Of a stretch of DNA of 19,857 bases, positions 1 to 7,105 are shown one piece after another; within the stretch, counting starts at the first letter, position 1, and each line of letters opens with the position of its first letter. The notes under the pieces were generated by a model that saw only the letters and a program-made list of their open reading frames with translations, was not told where the DNA came from and did no database searches. The position numbers and the translations under genes were made by a program. The stretch is taken from the NCBI GenBank assembly GCA_011773475.1, contig WVXN01000059.1:21574-41430 (forward strand), written 5' to 3'. The stretch comes from Candidatus Aenigmatarchaeota archaeon (GTDB taxonomy: Archaea > Aenigmatarchaeota > Aenigmatarchaeia > Aenigmatarchaeales > Aenigmatarchaeaceae).

Positions 1-360
1 GGCTCAGAAGCTCAAGTATATTTGTATGAAAGACTCTATGAATTAAGAAAAAAAGGTATGAAATTTGCTTACTTTATTTTTGAGAGAGCAGCAGCAGGAA
101 GAGGTTCAACTATAATAGCTTTAAGATTAATAAAACATTTTTTAGAGAAAGACGCCGCCCCAAAAGAACTACCTTTAAGATTTTTTGGAATGGATGAAAG
201 AGGGCCAGACATAAAAAGACAAGAAGTGGCAGTGTCAGAACACTTTTTTGATCCATTAAAAGGAATGCTTGTTGTTCCCGAAGAAGAGTATACGTTTTTA
301 AGCTCAGCTGCAGCAAAAAAAGGTAAAGCTGAGATATGGAAAAAAGAAAGATACAGATAA
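1..360 (+). CDS. 3' end of an unrecognised protein gene (5' truncated by the window edge)
   Basis: The reading frame is open from the first base, so the gene begins to the left of the window. About 119 residues are visible before the TAA stop. A TTG at 22 could be mistaken for a start, but the frame continues upstream of it. The fragment is mixed alpha/beta in character, with an Ala/Gly/Arg stretch (FERAAAGRGSTIIALRLIKHF), a Pro-rich middle and a basic tail ending KKERYR. I do not recognise the family and assign no function. The next gene follows on the same strand but has its own TATA-like box, so it need not be co-transcribed. Confidence 0.6.
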   Translation, partial: GSEAQVYLYERLYELRKKGMKFAYFIFERAAAGRGSTIIALRLIKHFLEKDAAPKELPLRFFGMDERGPDIKRQEVAVSEHFFDPLKGMLVVPEEEYTFLSSAAAKKGKAEIWKKERYR

Positions 361-361
361 A

Positions 362-369
362 TTTAAATA
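362..369 (+). promoter_or_regulatory. TATA-like box for the nucleotidyltransferase-HEPN gene
   Basis: TTTAAATA lies about 36 bases before the ATG at 402. Initiation about 26 bases downstream would leave a leader of roughly 10 bases. This supports 402 over an in-frame ATG at 336, which would overlap the previous gene. Confidence 0.45.
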
Positions 370-401
370 CAGATAAAATATATTTACTATTTAGTGGTAA
401 A

Positions 402-1661
402 ATGATTAAGAATAAAAAATCTAAGAATACAAGTAGGAAGTTGAAAAAATTTTCCTTGGAAACTAGATTACAATCAGCTGAGAAGTTCAAGGATAAAGTT
501 TTAGAAATGTTTAAAGGATATATAAAAGCTATAGTAGTCTGGGGTTCTATAACAAGAGGAGACTACACGGGAAAATCAGATGTTGACATATATGTTATAT
601 TTGATGATACTAAATTTGCATTAAAAAAATTTGAAGAAATAAGAAAAAAAATTGATGCAGACATTTATTCTGCTGCATCTTCTGTTGATCCAAGATTGCA
701 TCCACAACCAATTTTAGCATTAACAGAATTCATAAAAGGAATAAGATACACCCATCCTTTGTTTTTTAATATAATCAGAGAAGGTTATGCTATTTATGAC
801 ACCGGATTCTTTATTCCAATGAGAAAACTTTTGGAGTGGGGAGAATTCCCTGTAACTCCTGAAGCTGCTCACATGAGAATAGATGCTGTTCCAAGAAGAG
901 TTCAGAGAGTGAAAAATGTTAAGTTGTACATGATTGCTGAAGACATGTACTATGCAATGTTGGATGCTGCTCAAGCTGTTTTAATGTATGTTGGAGTAGG
1001 ACCTCCTGCTCCTAAAATTGCTGCAAAAACAGTTAGAGAGCATTTGGTTAAGCCTGGATTACTAGAAGAGGAATACGCAAAGATATTAGAAGATGTTTCA
1101 ATTTTTAGAAAAAAAGTTGAACATAAAGAAGTAAAGGAAATTTCTGGAGCAGAAGTTGACAAGTGGTTAGAGAAAACTGAAAAATATGTAAAAAGATTTG
1201 AAAAACTTTTAAATGATTTGGAATTAAACAGAAAAGCTTATGACATTCAGAAAAACTATGAAGTTATGGTCAAGGCCTCTGTGGCTGCATTGAAATCTTT
1301 GAATAAATTACCAAAAGAACCAGAAAAATTACCTGATGCCTTTAAAAAATATCTAGTTGAGGCTGGTTTGGTCGATCCTTTTTACTCCAATGTTTTTGAA
1401 AAAGTTGTGGACATGAGGAAAATGCTTGAAGAAAAGAAACTTGACAAAATAACACAACGAGACATTTACATGAGCAAGGAATACGTTAGAAGATTTGTGA
1501 CTGATGTTAGAAGATTTATTGACAAACCTTTGCCTGATATTCCAAAAGAAACCCCTGAAGAAAAAATGGAAGAAGCAAAAAAGGTTGTTGAAACTGCTAA
1601 AGAGATCAAAGATATTGATAAAAAGAAGAGAAAGAGAAAGACTAAAAAGAAATCAAAGTAG
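402..1661 (+). CDS. MNT-type nucleotidyltransferase fused to tandem HEPN-like domains
   Basis: This is a 419-residue cytosolic protein. Residues about 28-140 form a minimal nucleotidyltransferase domain: the GS motif at 48-49 followed by the SDVDIYV strand, whose Asp60 and Asp62 are the likely metal ligands. Residues about 170-268 are a helical HEPN-like domain with an R-x4-H motif (Arg236, His241), the catalytic signature of HEPN ribonucleases. Residues about 276-375 look like a second, diverged copy in which the His position is occupied by Glu (Arg339 to Glu344). A Lys/Arg-rich tail of about 15 residues ends the protein and may bind nucleic acid. I chose the ATG at 402 because of the TATA box before it. 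Classical MNT and HEPN partners are separate toxin-antitoxin genes, and here they are one chain. A housekeeping RNA-modifying role is equally possible. Confidence 0.75.
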   Translation: MIKNKKSKNTSRKLKKFSLETRLQSAEKFKDKVLEMFKGYIKAIVVWGSITRGDYTGKSDVDIYVIFDDTKFALKKFEEIRKKIDADIYSAASSVDPRLHPQPILALTEFIKGIRYTHPLFFNIIREGYAIYDTGFFIPMRKLLEWGEFPVTPEAAHMRIDAVPRRVQRVKNVKLYMIAEDMYYAMLDAAQAVLMYVGVGPPAPKIAAKTVREHLVKPGLLEEEYAKILEDVSIFRKKVEHKEVKEISGAEVDKWLEKTEKYVKRFEKLLNDLELNRKAYDIQKNYEVMVKASVAALKSLNKLPKEPEKLPDAFKKYLVEAGLVDPFYSNVFEKVVDMRKMLEEKKLDKITQRDIYMSKEYVRRFVTDVRRFIDKPLPDIPKETPEEKMEEAKKVVETAKEIKDIDKKKRKRKTKKKSK

Positions 1662-2441
1662 TTTTTTCACTTTCTTCATAGATTTTTTTATTGAATTCGG
1701 ATCTTTACTGAATTCTTCAAATGTTATAGTCCTATCATAATTAATTTTCTTCAAAAGTTTTATAACTTTTTTATAATTCATTTTTCCTTTTCCAAGAGGG
1801 AGGTGCTCATCAAAATATCCATGATTGTCATGGATGTGCACGTGAACTATTTTGTTCTTGAAGATTTTAATGTAACTTTCTATAGCTTTCATACCACCAT
1901 TAATAAAAGCATGGCCAATATCTAAATGAACTTTTAATCCAGGAGTTCTATCAATTATGTATTTAAAATTTTTTAGTTTTCTTATTTCTCCCCTTTCTGC
2001 AGCATTTTCTAGCATCAGTTCTACATCATATTTTTTTCCATACTTGATTAATTCTTTTAAACTTTTAATAATATTTTTTAAAACTACTTCCCTGCCTTTT
2101 TTGTTTTTTAAATAGGTTCCCCTGCTATGAGAATGAAGATTTAACAGTTTTATTCCAAGCTTGTTACACAATCTTATTATCTTCTTACCCTCCTCTATCC
2201 AACCCCTTCTTACGGGCTCGTATTCGCTTCCCAATTCCATCCACCAGGACGTATGACCCAAAGCAAACATTTTATATTTTTTTAAAAGTTTCAGTATTTG
2301 TCTCCTCTTTTTCATGATAATTTCTGGTTTCCCTTCTGGCCCCTCTATCGCTATTTCTACAAAATCAAACCCTAGTTTACGAGTGGTTCTAATTTCTTTT
2401 AATATATCTCTGGTAGGACTAGTCAGTCTTCCGAATTTCAT
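1653..2441 (-). CDS. Sugar phosphate isomerase/epimerase or AP-endonuclease-2-like TIM barrel protein
   Basis: The 262 residues match the xylose-isomerase-like TIM barrel superfamily, which includes endonuclease IV and sugar isomerases/epimerases. Metal-binding elements appear in the expected order: LHSHSRG (about 101-107), LMLENAAERG (Glu near 144), HLDIGHAF (about 173-180) and the HVHIHDNHGYFDEHLPLG segment (about 196-213), followed by ITFEEF near the C terminus. These supply the His, Glu and Asp ligands for divalent metals. The family contains both DNA-repair and carbohydrate enzymes and the sequence alone does not decide the substrate. The length is slightly shorter than bacterial endonuclease IV. 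Its stop lies inside the last codons of the convergent nucleotidyltransferase gene (9-base overlap). It diverges from the ribosomal eL33 gene. Confidence 0.75.
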   Translation of the reverse strand: MKFGRLTSPTRDILKEIRTTRKLGFDFVEIAIEGPEGKPEIIMKKRRQILKLLKKYKMFALGHTSWWMELGSEYEPVRRGWIEEGKKIIRLCNKLGIKLLNLHSHSRGTYLKNKKGREVVLKNIIKSLKELIKYGKKYDVELMLENAAERGEIRKLKNFKYIIDRTPGLKVHLDIGHAFINGGMKAIESYIKIFKNKIVHVHIHDNHGYFDEHLPLGKGKMNYKKVIKLLKKINYDRTITFEEFSKDPNSIKKSMKKVKKLL

Positions 2442-2472
2442 ATTATCACAGTAATTATTTAGTTTTATATTT

Positions 2473-2480
2473 ATTAAATA
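2473..2480 (+). promoter_or_regulatory. TATA-like box for eL33
   Basis: ATTAAATA is centred about 26 bases before the ATG at 2503, the spacing expected for a leaderless archaeal transcript. The divergent TIM-barrel gene starts at 2441, so the 61-base spacer must carry promoters for both directions. It is almost entirely A/T. Confidence 0.45.
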
Positions 2481-2502
2481 AAATTATAAATAAGGTTTTG
2501 AT

Positions 2503-2781
2503 ATGCAAGGAAAAATAATTGCTATGCTAGATCCAAAAGGAATCATAGTAAACTATCATATAGCATATACTAAAGAGGTTTTGGTAGTTGTGCCAAGTAT
2601 AAAATCTAAAAGAGAGGCAGGAAAGTTAATTGGACAAAAAGCTGTTTGGAAAGATGAGAAAGGAAAAAAGTACGAAGGTTATGTTTCTGGCTTGCATGGA
2701 AGAAAAGGAACTTTAAAAATTAAATTCAAGAAACCTTTACCTGCAAAGTCTTTGGGAAAGCCAATTAATATTGCTGGATAA
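2503..2781 (+). CDS. rpl35ae: Large ribosomal subunit protein eL33 (L35Ae)
   Basis: This is a 92-residue basic protein of the L35Ae family, found in archaeal and eukaryotic 60S/50S subunits. The family core is visible: the KEVLVVVPSI strand, EAGKLIGQKAVWKDEKGKKY (about 38-57), and HGRKGTLKIKFKKPLP (about 65-80) ending in the LGKPINI strand. The length is typical for archaeal members. The gene is monocistronic, flanked by minus-strand genes on both sides. Its TAA stop abuts the stop of the convergent KaiC-like gene with no base between them, so no separate terminator is available in the spacer. Confidence 0.93.
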   Translation: MQGKIIAMLDPKGIIVNYHIAYTKEVLVVVPSIKSKREAGKLIGQKAVWKDEKGKKYEGYVSGLHGRKGTLKIKFKKPLPAKSLGKPINIAG

Positions 2782-3513
2782 CTACTTTATTTCTATTACC
2801 TTTAGTCCATCCTTTGTTATTTCAAATGGATGAATGAAAATTGAATGATCTGTTCTTCTCATTTTTCTAATTGTTAAAGTTCTTTTGAACTCTTCTGCTA
2901 CTGGTAAGAATTCTAATTTTATTACAGAATCAACAAAAAATTCTATTATTCCACTCATGCTTAATAAGTCAGTTCCTTCTGGGACAGTTCCAGTAACAAT
3001 CGTTGTTATGTCAAGTTTTTTCAAATCACCTATTAGTTTCATGAGAGCTACTCTTCTCAAATAGTCGTCTTTTATGAACATCTCTATTATTGTTGTGGAA
3101 TCAATGACAAGCCTTTTTGCATTTGTTTTTTTAACAATTTTTTCTATTTTTGAATAAAGATCATATACATATATTTTTAGGATCTTGCTCATTTCCTCTT
3201 CTCTGTTAAAGTTGATTGGTATTACGGGCTCTAAAACAACAAATTCTATTAAGTTTTTACTTTTTAATTCATCAATGTTCCAATTGAACATGGACTTTAT
3301 ATCTTCTTTTATGTCTTCTTCTGGTTCTTCTGTTGTCACATAAACTCCGGACTCGTTTTTCTGAGTTCCAGCATACAAAAAAGAAGCACAGAACGCGGTT
3401 TTGCCAGTTCCCGTTCTACCTGTAACAAGGTTAACACTATTTTTTACAAAACCACCCTTCATTTTTTCGTCTAATCCAGTTACACCACTATTCAGTCTTT
3501 CCATTCTTATCAA
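2782..3513 (-). CDS. KaiC-like RecA-superfamily ATPase (paralog 1)
   Basis: This 243-residue single-domain ATPase belongs to the archaeal KaiC/GvpD-like RecA group. The N-terminal LNSGVTGLDEKMKGGF stretch is followed by Walker A GRTGTGKT (32-39), paired glutamates in TTEEPEE (about 60-66, likely catalytic) and a Walker B strand LVIDST. The C-terminal IRKMRRTDHS segment recurs almost unchanged in the second paralog at 9929. Such single-domain ATPases are usually thought to act in signalling or regulation, and the exact role here is unknown. The 5' end overlaps the 3' end of the large surface-protein gene by about 26 bases. Starting instead at Met4 (3504) would shorten the overlap. The arrangement implies co-transcription and probably translational coupling. 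Confidence 0.85.
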   Translation of the reverse strand: MIRMERLNSGVTGLDEKMKGGFVKNSVNLVTGRTGTGKTAFCASFLYAGTQKNESGVYVTTEEPEEDIKEDIKSMFNWNIDELKSKNLIEFVVLEPVIPINFNREEEMSKILKIYVYDLYSKIEKIVKKTNAKRLVIDSTTIIEMFIKDDYLRRVALMKLIGDLKKLDITTIVTGTVPEGTDLLSMSGIIEFFVDSVIKLEFLPVAEEFKRTLTIRKMRRTDHSIFIHPFEITKDGLKVIEIK

Positions 3514-6500
3514 TATTATTTTTCTTTTTTCTCTTTAATAATCTTTTGGGAATGCTTTTAATACCTCTTCCGAACCATGTAAACATTGCTGCCGGACTCA
3601 TTGATTTGATTATTTTCTCTTTCTCTTTTTCGTTCTCCTTTATCAAACCCCTCACTTTTAGAATCCTGTCCTGTTTTTTTATCATAATTCCATTGAATGT
3701 TTTTTCATCTATCTTCCTCATGAAGTATTGTTTTTCTGTTTCAACCCGGGATATGACCAGGGCCTCCTCCTCCCTTTTTAGATCTAATAGCTCCTTCTCT
3801 TTTTTACTAAGTGGTATTAGAACAGCAGGTACCAAGTACATGGTTGTAAGACCCATGATTAAGAGCAGCCCAACTAGCCAGCCGTTTTCTAATAAAAATC
3901 TTTGGGTCATTAATGAATTTAAACTTGAACGAACACTGACTATATTATTTTTCAAGTCTGAGAGGCTATTTTCTAAAACAATTATTTCATCAGTGCTTAT
4001 AGACTCATTAGCATTATTTAATAGCACTTTAGAGTATCCGATTAGTGTTTCCAAGTCTCTAGTATCAATTCCTACTTTTTTATATTCCTCAATTAATTCT
4101 TCCAAGTTTTTTAATTCTATCTCCATATCTGACAAAGAATTATGATAGTAAGACTTTCTTACTATTATGTTGATTGTTCTCTCTTTTTTGAAATATTCTG
4201 TGCCAATTCCAATTTTCATTGGATATTCTCTGACATTTGCAGATAGAGGAATCCGTATTACTATTTGAAACTCTTTTTCTTCCCTTTCATTCAATTCAAA
4301 ACTCGATGGTATGGAAATATTACAACAACTCTTTGAAACATTTAAGAATGATATTAGATTCAAAATAGTGTTTCCAGTGTTTATTAAACGGCTTGTTATT
4401 TCTTTGCTTTCGCCTTGTGTTATTTCTATTTCTGTTAGATTTATAATAAAATTAAAATCTTCTTCTTTGGTTATTATACAAGATTCATCAGGTTGACATC
4501 CATATCCTGATTCACAACCGCACACAGAACAATACTTAATCAAAGTTCCATTAGAACAGTAAAGAGGTCTGTCAGGGGAGCATTGGTTGTATAGAGTCCC
4601 GTCTTCACATTTTTTTTCTGCTTCTTTTGCAGGAGGTGCAAATCCTCCACCTCCACCACCTATGTAAGTAATAGTTTCTTCTACTGTAGAAAGATTAACT
4701 ATATATTGACCAGTGTTGTTATACTGGTCTGATACACTAACAGTTACATTGAATGGTGTACTGTAACTGTTCGGGCTATAGCACTGTCCCCAATAATTCA
4801 TGTTATTAGTGAATGATAAAGAACGTAATGTGTATTCGTAGCCACCATTATTACAGCTTATGCTAACATTAAAGGGAAAAACATGTTCGGTTCCTCTTGC
4901 ATTCAGAACTATAATGTTATTTACATTGAAAGGACTACCTTTAGCCATTGGAGAAGATGTTGTGGTGAATGATATTATGAATTTTCTACTAACATTAAAA
5001 TCCCAACTAGAATTTCCTGTGTTATTATCTCTTGATGCATTTGCTAATATGCTGTAATTGCCTACTGAATCATTAGTTAATATTGTATAATTGAAAGTAG
5101 TTGCTTGAGGAGTAAAATTATAAGTTTCATTGATTTTAGTTACATTAACAATCCAGTTTACATTGTCTGTAGCAAGATTATTAACATCTAATGCTTGAAT
5201 TGTTACGTTTTCTCCTCTCATGTATAAAGTGTAATTTGAGGTAAAGTTAAGTGTATAAGTATCGTTAACATAGAAACTCATGTTTTCTACAGGATGATCT
5301 ACTCCGCTTGCTTTTTCTTGATTTCCTAAGTCCTTTGCTATTATCCTTACAGTGTAATTACCAGTTGTGTTAAGGTGAAGATCATTACCAAAGGTGTAAT
5401 TCCATGTTTTCCATTCGTTCAAATAAGGTTGTTCTCCCTGCATTGTTGCATTAGTGCTATTGCCATCAGGATACGTTATGTTAGCTATTACAGTGTTTAA
5501 ACCTGCATCATCACTCACATTTGCGTAAATTGTCAGGTTTGTATATTTGTTTGTTATATTGATTGTTATTTCAGAATAACTGAACCAGAAGTTTGTGGCA
5601 TTTGGTGGATTGCCTGCGGAGAGATTGAAATAATGAGCAGGAGAAGTATAATTTTCTAAACCATCAGTATTATTTACCCAGATGTAAGAAACTTCTATTA
5701 CTCCTACTTGTGAGAATTCTGTGACATTGGATAGGTTTAACGTATAATTGGTCCAGTTTCCAGGGTAAGGAGACAGTATACTATAGTTCTGAAAAGAACC
5801 TGTTCCATTATGTCTTATTTTAACAAAAGAAACATTTCTGTCCCAATGAGCATAAGCTAGGATAGCATCTGATCTATTTAGTTCAGTATAATCAGATACA
5901 TTTACATTCCATGAGTCATATTTTGGATAATCTGTTACTGTGAAATTGACGTCATCATTGTCTCGTATACCAAAGTCGGCTTCTCCAGTCCAATTAGCAC
6001 AAAAATCTGTTGGAAACACATTCTGTCTATAACTGCATCTGATCCAGTGAGTACCAACAGTATTGTTAGGTATAAATACCACTGTTCTGTTTGTCACATT
6101 TAATGGATTGTCAGTATCATTCCATCTTCCGAGTTCCATCCATCCTCCTTCAGTACCATTGTAATAAAACATCCATTCTGTACCATTCGTAGTTGAATAG
6201 AGACCACCATAAAACTGGCATGTTGCATTAATAGCATCGCCGAATTTAATTAAGGTTGCATTTAGATAAACTTCCTGAACATCTTGACCACTTCCAGCAC
6301 CCATATTTTGAACTCCACTACAGCCTAAGTCATGAGTACCGTTCCAACTACTATTGAAGGCATCGTTTAGCGATCCCGAATCACAAGAATTATCCCATGT
6401 ATTAGAACAAGTTCTATGATCACTAGATCCTGGTGGAAGACTAAAAGTAAGGTCTATCATTATAAGAAATAGATAAAGGCAAAATATTAGAAAAATAAAA

Positions 6501-6523
6501 ATTTTTTCATATTCTAGTTTCAT
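3488..6523 (-). CDS. Large sequon-rich surface protein with one C-terminal membrane segment and a cytoplasmic tail
   Basis: The 1011 residues begin with a signal peptide (hydrophobic core about 8-28). An ectodomain of about 850 residues follows, carrying more than 50 Asn-X-Ser/Thr sequons, a pattern of heavily N-glycosylated archaeal surface proteins. Beta-rich Ig-like repeats seem to fill residues about 60-615. A six-Gly run (622-627) precedes a Cys-rich module (about 639-682) with many CxxC-like spacings. A further beta domain resembling CARDB/NPCBM-associated folds spans about 690-790, then a predicted helical coiled-coil region (about 795-872). One membrane segment (about 882-905) leads into a basic, coiled-coil-prone cytoplasmic tail of about 105 residues ending in KRKKK. 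The tail and the overlap with the KaiC-like gene suggest signalling or anchoring. I do not recognise a specific family. An S-layer role is possible. Confidence 0.75.
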   Translation of the reverse strand: MKLEYEKIFIFLIFCLYLFLIMIDLTFSLPPGSSDHRTCSNTWDNSCDSGSLNDAFNSSWNGTHDLGCSGVQNMGAGSGQDVQEVYLNATLIKFGDAINATCQFYGGLYSTTNGTEWMFYYNGTEGGWMELGRWNDTDNPLNVTNRTVVFIPNNTVGTHWIRCSYRQNVFPTDFCANWTGEADFGIRDNDDVNFTVTDYPKYDSWNVNVSDYTELNRSDAILAYAHWDRNVSFVKIRHNGTGSFQNYSILSPYPGNWTNYTLNLSNVTEFSQVGVIEVSYIWVNNTDGLENYTSPAHYFNLSAGNPPNATNFWFSYSEITINITNKYTNLTIYANVSDDAGLNTVIANITYPDGNSTNATMQGEQPYLNEWKTWNYTFGNDLHLNTTGNYTVRIIAKDLGNQEKASGVDHPVENMSFYVNDTYTLNFTSNYTLYMRGENVTIQALDVNNLATDNVNWIVNVTKINETYNFTPQATTFNYTILTNDSVGNYSILANASRDNNTGNSSWDFNVSRKFIISFTTTSSPMAKGSPFNVNNIIVLNARGTEHVFPFNVSISCNNGGYEYTLRSLSFTNNMNYWGQCYSPNSYSTPFNVTVSVSDQYNNTGQYIVNLSTVEETITYIGGGGGGFAPPAKEAEKKCEDGTLYNQCSPDRPLYCSNGTLIKYCSVCGCESGYGCQPDESCIITKEEDFNFIINLTEIEITQGESKEITSRLINTGNTILNLISFLNVSKSCCNISIPSSFELNEREEKEFQIVIRIPLSANVREYPMKIGIGTEYFKKERTINIIVRKSYYHNSLSDMEIELKNLEELIEEYKKVGIDTRDLETLIGYSKVLLNNANESISTDEIIVLENSLSDLKNNIVSVRSSLNSLMTQRFLLENGWLVGLLLIMGLTTMYLVPAVLIPLSKKEKELLDLKREEEALVISRVETEKQYFMRKIDEKTFNGIMIKKQDRILKVRGLIKENEKEKEKIIKSMSPAAMFTWFGRGIKSIPKRLLKRKKKNNIDKNGKTE

Positions 6524-6525
6524 TC

Positions 6526-6546
6526 AAATCAATAATTATTTGATTT
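6526..6546. promoter_or_regulatory. Perfect inverted repeat just upstream of the large surface-protein start
   Basis: AAATCAA and TTGATTT form 7-base arms around TAATTAT, two bases before the ATG at 6523. The site would lie at the transcription start or in a very short 5' leader. It could act as an operator or an RNA hairpin. In such AT-rich DNA, chance occurrence is possible. Confidence 0.35.
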
Positions 6547-6605
6547 TATCCACTAATTAAGTTTTAGGGTTCAGCTCTGATTAGTTTTTAATAACAAGTA
6601 AAAAA

Positions 6606-7040
6606 TTATGTGTTTTCTTGTTTTATTATTACTGGGAAATCAGCAGTACTTTTTTCATTGGTTGAAAACAAACCGGACCATAAATTATTGCCAGTTTGAT
6701 CATAAACGTTTACTGCATATATTTCATTTGGTTCAAATTTGTCGCAGAATTTCAATTTACCTCCTGTATCTGTGATGCCCTCTGCAACTTTATCTCCTGT
6801 TTCACCATAAACAGCTATGTAAATCTGAACTGTGACACCTTTCATGGCTTTGCCGCCAGCATCCTTTACAGATATTTGTACACACCCAGGTCGTGATGGA
6901 AGTATCATAAACATATAGTGGTAAGCTAGAACTCCAGTGCTAAAAGCAATTAAAGCAATTATAAAACCTGTCATAAAAGTTGTTTTATGATCTTTTATTT
7001 CTATACCATCAATTTTAACCATTTTGGATTTGGACGTCAT
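6606..7040 (-). CDS. Small membrane-anchored protein with an extracellular Ig-like (carboxypeptidase regulatory-like) domain
   Basis: This 144-residue protein has a basic cytoplasmic N terminus and one uncleaved-looking membrane segment (about 24-47). Its extracellular domain begins GCVQISVKDAGGKAMKGVTV. The pattern of a beta strand, then the A-x-x-G-x-x-V turn, then the TDTGGKLKFC strand is typical of carboxypeptidase-regulatory-like or transthyretin-like beta sandwiches. Two cysteines (in GCVQ and FCDK) could form a disulfide. The start is uncertain: Met1 at 7040 or Met7 at 7022, and TATA-like candidates fit each. The same fold type occurs in the C-terminal half of the neighbouring 520-residue secreted protein, suggesting a shared surface role. 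No enzymatic function is visible. Confidence 0.65.
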   Translation of the reverse strand: MTSKSKMVKIDGIEIKDHKTTFMTGFIIALIAFSTGVLAYHYMFMILPSRPGCVQISVKDAGGKAMKGVTVQIYIAVYGETGDKVAEGITDTGGKLKFCDKFEPNEIYAVNVYDQTGNNLWSGLFSTNEKSTADFPVIIKQENT

Positions 7041-7080
7041 AAATAATAATTATATTTCCTCTTATTAAAAACAATACAAT

Positions 7081-7087
7081 AAAAAAA
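7081..7087 (-). terminator. Oligo-T terminator after the cohesin-dockerin gene
   Basis: The minus-strand transcript reads seven consecutive U residues 18 bases after the stop at 7106. Archaeal RNA polymerase commonly terminates at such tracts without a hairpin. This suggests that the small Ig-like gene downstream has its own promoter. Confidence 0.4.
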
Positions 7088-7105
7088 CTTTGTTCAGAAC
7101 ATTAA

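Noticed and set aside
336..401. Longer start for the nucleotidyltransferase gene at 336
   Set aside because: It overlaps the previous gene and the extra segment covers the TATA-like box. The ATG at 402 fits the promoter.
110..490. A 126-codon open frame on the minus strand
   Set aside because: It is antisense across the end of the first gene and the start of the nucleotidyltransferase gene. It is Leu/Phe-rich from reverse-reading Lys codons and has no recognisable motif.
3546..4145. A 199-codon open frame on the plus strand
   Set aside because: It lies fully antisense to the large surface-protein gene, has no promoter or ribosome-binding site, and its Ser/Phe-rich composition is the mirror of the Lys/Glu-rich coding strand.
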